Shown here piece by piece: positions 5,382-7,832 of a stretch of 7,832 bases of DNA. The translations under genes and the position numbers were made by a program. Numbering within the stretch: the stretch's first letter is position 1; each line of letters opens with the position of its first letter. Location of the stretch: contig SVNB01000083.1 in the NCBI GenBank assembly GCA_015067125.1, positions 1 through 7,832 on the forward strand, given 5' to 3'. The notes beneath the pieces were generated by a model. The model saw only the letters and a list, made by a program, of their open reading frames with translations. It searched no databases and was not told the DNA's origin. The stretch comes from Oscillospiraceae bacterium (lineage in GTDB: Bacteria > Bacillota > Clostridia > Oscillospirales > Ruminococcaceae).

Positions 5382-5382
5382 T
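5354..5382 (+). promoter_or_regulatory. Sigma-A-type promoter of recD2
   Basis: TTTACA (5354-5359), a 17-bp spacer and TATAAT (5377-5382). It lies inside the last codons of the upstream gene, whose stop TAA (5379-5381) overlaps the -10. Transcription would begin near 5389, about 25 nt before the recD2 ATG. It lets recD2 be expressed in growing cells independently of the sporulation-like promoter upstream. Confidence 0.65.
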
Positions 5383-5413
5383 AGTTATATAATTATAAGA
5401 TGGGGTAAAACGC

Positions 5414-7624
5414 ATGCTTGATAAAAACGAAAAACAGGAACCGGAACGCATAAACGGCACAGTGGACGGAATTATCTGCTATAAGCCGGAAAGCGGCTTT
5501 ACGGTATTTGATCTTGATATGCAGGGCGAGCTTGTTACCGTTGTGGGCGAGCTTGGCAAAGTGGAAGCCGGCGAGGAAGTGGTCCTTACCGGCACTTTCG
5601 CTTCTCACCCGACCTACGGAAGCCAGTTCCGTGCGGAAGTTTGCGAAAGAAGGCTGCCTGCTTCTGCCACAGCCATACGCAAATATCTTTCCGGCGGTTC
5701 TTTTAAGGGCGTTGGCCCTGCACTTGCAAAACGTATTGTGGAAGCTTTTGGAGAATACACTTTGGAAGTTATAGAAAACAGTCCTATGGATCTTGCAAGG
5801 GTAAAAGGAGTTTCTCAAAAGCTTGCTTTGGAAATAAACGAAGAATTTCAGCGGGCGTTCGGCGCACGAAAAGTTATGACCGCCATGCAGGAATTCGGCC
5901 TTCCGGCGGCTGTTGCCGTTCGTGCCTGGAAAAAATGGGGCACTGCCGCTATGGAATTTATAAAGGATAACCCATATCTTCTCTGTGATCCGGAAATCGG
6001 TGTGGAATTTGCCGAAGCGGACGCCATATTTATAAAAAAAGGCGATCCGCAGGATATGCGCCGGCTTAAAGCCGGAATAAAGCACGTTCTTGTGCACAAC
6101 CTTGATAACGGTCATACCTGTTTGCCGGAAGAAAGCCTTTTGGCGGCCGCAACCGGCCTTTTGGGAGAAGCGGACGATATGGCCGATGCTCTTGAAGAGC
6201 TTGTTGAAAAAGAGGATTTAAACGAATATTACCGCGGCGAAAGACGCTTTATCTATCTTCCGGAACTGTTTATTGCAGAAACCACCGCCGCCGGAAGAAT
6301 AAAAATGATGCTTATGGGCGCGGAAGAACAAAATTCCCCCGCCCTTGATAAAAGCATAGAAATTCTTGAGGAAGAACTTGGAATAGAATATGATTCTCTG
6401 CAAAAAAGGGCACTTAAAAACGCGGTGCAGAACCACGTTTTTGTTCTTACCGGCGGCCCCGGCACCGGTAAAACCACCACTCTTAACGCGCTTATAAAGC
6501 TTTTGGAAGAGCAGGGCGATGAAGTTATGCTTGCCGCACCGACTGGAAGAGCAGCCAAGCGCCTTGCGGAACTTACCGGCCACGAGGCAAAAACCATTCA
6601 CCGCCTTTTGGAGGTGGATTATTCCGCCAGCGAACTTGTACCGGTTTTTCGCAAAAACGAACGCAATCCGCTTAAATGCGATACCCTTATTGTGGACGAG
6701 ATGTCCATGGTGGACAGTCTTCTTTTCGATTCTCTTTTGCGGGCGCTGCCTTTTCACAGCAGGCTTGTTATGGTCGGTGACAGCGACCAGCTGCCTTCCG
6801 TCGGTGCCGGAAACGTTCTGCACGACCTTATCCGTTCGGATATTCTGCCTTCCGTAAAACTGGATACCATCTTTCGTCAGGCGGCACAGAGCATGATAGT
6901 CACCAACGCCCACGATATTGTAAACGGCGAATATCCGTATCTGGAATCCAAAGATAACGACTTTTTCTTTCTTCCACGGCAAACAGAAGCAGAATGTGCA
7001 AAAACCGTTTGCCAGCTTTGCGAAAAACGCCTGCCAAAAGCCTATGGTTTTTCTCCCCTTTGGGATGTTCAGGTGCTTTGTCCGGGAAAAAGAGGAGAAT
7101 CCGGAACATGGAACCTGAACATAGAACTGCAAAAATGCCTTAACCCGGCGGACGGAAAGAAAAAAGAATTCCGCCACGGCGGACACCTTTTCCGCGAAGG
7201 CGATAAAATTATGCAGACCCGCAACGATTATGATATGACCTGGACAAAAGATGACGGAGAAATCGGCAGGGGCATTTTTAACGGAGATATAGGAATAATC
7301 GAAAAAATAGACCCCATCGGCCGAATGATGTCTATTCGTTTTGATGACCGCGTTGCGGAATACCCTTTTGAAAGTGCAAACGAACTTGACCACGCCTATG
7401 CCGTAACGGTACATAAAAGCCAGGGCAGCGAATTTGAAGCCGTTATTATTCCTCTTTACGAAGCAAATTCCCGGCTTTATTTTCGCAATCTGCTTTATAC
7501 CGCTGTTACAAGGGCAAAAAAACTGCTTATTATTGTCGGCAGTGCCCGGGCAGTTATGACCATGGTGGATAATAACCGCAAAAGCGGAAGATTTACCAAC
7601 CTGCGGTTTATGATAAAAGAATAA
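5414..7624 (+). CDS. recD2: RecD2-type superfamily 1B DNA helicase
   Basis: RecD2 is a 5'-3' ATP-dependent DNA helicase that acts without RecB and RecC, in DNA repair and replication-fork maintenance. The 736 residues fit the family (about 700-800). The N-terminal OB-like region is at 10-80 and the helix-hairpin-helix region at about 95-145 (SFKGVGPALAKRIVEAFGEY). Helicase motifs follow: Walker A GGPGTGKTTT (347-356), motif Ia APTGRAAKRLAE (375-386), Walker B LIVDEMSMVD (425-434), motif III VGDSDQLPSVG (454-464), motif IV FRQ (487-489), motif V AVTVHKSQGSEF (663-674) and motif VI YTAVTRAKKLLIIVG (695-709). All catalytic motifs are intact. The ribosome binding site is weak (GGGG at 5402-5405, 8 nt from the ATG). 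Transcription is probably from 5354-5382. No intrinsic terminator is seen after the stop. Confidence 0.97.
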   Translation: MLDKNEKQEPERINGTVDGIICYKPESGFTVFDLDMQGELVTVVGELGKVEAGEEVVLTGTFASHPTYGSQFRAEVCERRLPASATAIRKYLSGGSFKGVGPALAKRIVEAFGEYTLEVIENSPMDLARVKGVSQKLALEINEEFQRAFGARKVMTAMQEFGLPAAVAVRAWKKWGTAAMEFIKDNPYLLCDPEIGVEFAEADAIFIKKGDPQDMRRLKAGIKHVLVHNLDNGHTCLPEESLLAAATGLLGEADDMADALEELVEKEDLNEYYRGERRFIYLPELFIAETTAAGRIKMMLMGAEEQNSPALDKSIEILEEELGIEYDSLQKRALKNAVQNHVFVLTGGPGTGKTTTLNALIKLLEEQGDEVMLAAPTGRAAKRLAELTGHEAKTIHRLLEVDYSASELVPVFRKNERNPLKCDTLIVDEMSMVDSLLFDSLLRALPFHSRLVMVGDSDQLPSVGAGNVLHDLIRSDILPSVKLDTIFRQAAQSMIVTNAHDIVNGEYPYLESKDNDFFFLPRQTEAECAKTVCQLCEKRLPKAYGFSPLWDVQVLCPGKRGESGTWNLNIELQKCLNPADGKKKEFRHGGHLFREGDKIMQTRNDYDMTWTKDDGEIGRGIFNGDIGIIEKIDPIGRMMSIRFDDRVAEYPFESANELDHAYAVTVHKSQGSEFEAVIIPLYEANSRLYFRNLLYTAVTRAKKLLIIVGSARAVMTMVDNNRKSGRFTNLRFMIKE

Positions 7625-7727
7625 TTACGCTGTATGCCTTTTTGGAAATTATAGCGTTACCGCAGCAGGCGCCGTCCTGCGCAGATGCCCGAAAAACACA
7701 GCCGGGCGAACGAGGCAAAATGAAAAT

Positions 7728-7753
7728 CCGTTGCCGACCCCGAGCGGCGACGG
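7728..7753. repeat. 9-bp GC-rich hairpin
   Basis: CCGTTGCCG (7728-7736) pairs with CGGCGACGG (7745-7753) with one G-T wobble around an 8-nt loop ACCCCGAG. It is strong enough to fold as RNA, and no T run follows on either strand. Confidence 0.6.
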
Positions 7754-7790
7754 TGGATATTCGGAATCTCTCTCTTTCGGTGGTGAGTTT

Positions 7791-7832
7791 ATTCCCCCTT
7801 AATTTTAAGGGGGAGTCGCTCGCGGGAGCGAG
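7791..7832. repeat. Palindromic, repeat-like element cut by the window edge
   Basis: ATTCCCCCTTAA (7791-7802) and TTAAGGGGGAGT (7805-7816) form a 12-bp stem with one wobble and a 2-nt loop. It is followed directly by CTCGC-GGGA-GCGAG (7819-7832), a 5-bp stem closed by a GNRA-type tetraloop that ends exactly at the window edge. Two tandem hairpins with C/G-run arms look like the tip of a short interspersed palindromic repeat (REP- or MITE-like). Copy number cannot be judged from one window. Confidence 0.5.

Larger units (their letters stand above)
7625..7832. other. Gene-free, hairpin-rich stretch after recD2
   Basis: I see no convincing gene here. The stretch is more GC-rich and more self-complementary than other spacers in the window: GCAGG / CCTGC (7665-7669 and 7676-7680), GCCCG / CGGGC (7687-7691 and 7703-7707), a 9-bp stem at 7728-7753 and a palindromic element from 7791. 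The best guesses are a dispersed intergenic repeat or a non-coding RNA. A classic terminator for recD2 is absent, since no hairpin is followed by a T run. Confidence 0.5.

Noticed and set aside
6218..7414. A 398-codon open frame antisense to recD2, and a similar 240-codon one at 5393-6115
   Set aside because: recD2 is intact with all helicase motifs on the other strand. The antisense translations are rich in F, K, R and C with no recognisable domain, as expected for shadow frames.
7621..7665. Possible terminator directly after recD2
   Set aside because: ACGCT / AGCGT arms exist, but the T run lies in the loop rather than after the stem, so it is not a standard intrinsic terminator.
7720..7832. 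Reading frame beginning ATG at 7720 and open to the window edge
   Set aside because: It has no ribosome binding site, runs through two strong hairpins and gives a product with no recognisable features. It cannot be excluded because the end is missing, but it is not supported.

Overview
The window looks like chromosomal DNA from an endospore-forming, Gram-positive member of the Clostridia, possibly Oscillospiraceae-like. The grounds are a complete dipicolinate synthase pair (dpaA-dpaB, spore-specific), AGGAGG-type ribosome binding sites on almost every gene, moderate GC content, and a DUF951 protein, an S1-domain protein and RecD2 of Firmicutes type. I see no phage, plasmid, IS or CRISPR features. 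This taxonomic placement is inference.

Layout, left to right. (1) Bases 1-842, minus strand: a DUF951 zinc-ribbon protein followed, with an 8-bp overlap, by prfA (release factor 1), which is cut by the left edge. (2) Bases 843-1007: a divergent promoter region with recognisable sigma-A boxes in both directions. (3) Bases 1008-1781, plus strand: a flavodoxin-family oxidoreductase with an iron-sulfur-flavoprotein-like cysteine cluster, closed by an intrinsic terminator. (4) Bases 1906-2838, plus strand: a protein with three S1 RNA-binding domains. It converges on, and overlaps by 14 bp, the next gene. (5) Bases 2825-4896, minus strand: dpaA, dpaB and a small secreted glucosaminidase. A large inverted repeat between dpaB and the glucosaminidase gene buries the latter's ribosome binding site. 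(6) Bases 4897-5021: a second divergent promoter region. Both directions fit a sigma-K-like pattern (AC, 17 bp, CATANNNTA), with the two -35 elements forming one 11-bp palindrome. (7) Bases 5022-5381, plus strand: an unrecognised 119-residue protein with one N-terminal membrane helix. (8) Bases 5414-7624, plus strand: recD2 helicase, with its own sigma-A promoter inside the tail of the preceding gene. (9) Bases 7625-7832: no gene, but several GC-rich hairpins and the start of a palindromic, repeat-like element that runs off the window.

How the genes may work together: DpaA and DpaB make dipicolinic acid in the mother cell late in sporulation. The shared promoter architecture suggests that the small membrane protein is switched on at the same time, so it is a candidate for an undescribed spore-formation or DPA-related factor. 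The downstream glucosaminidase may also belong to late sporulation (cortex or mother-cell wall remodelling), but its link to the dpa transcript is gated by the hairpin. RF1, DUF951, the S1 protein, the flavoprotein and RecD2 look like independent housekeeping units.
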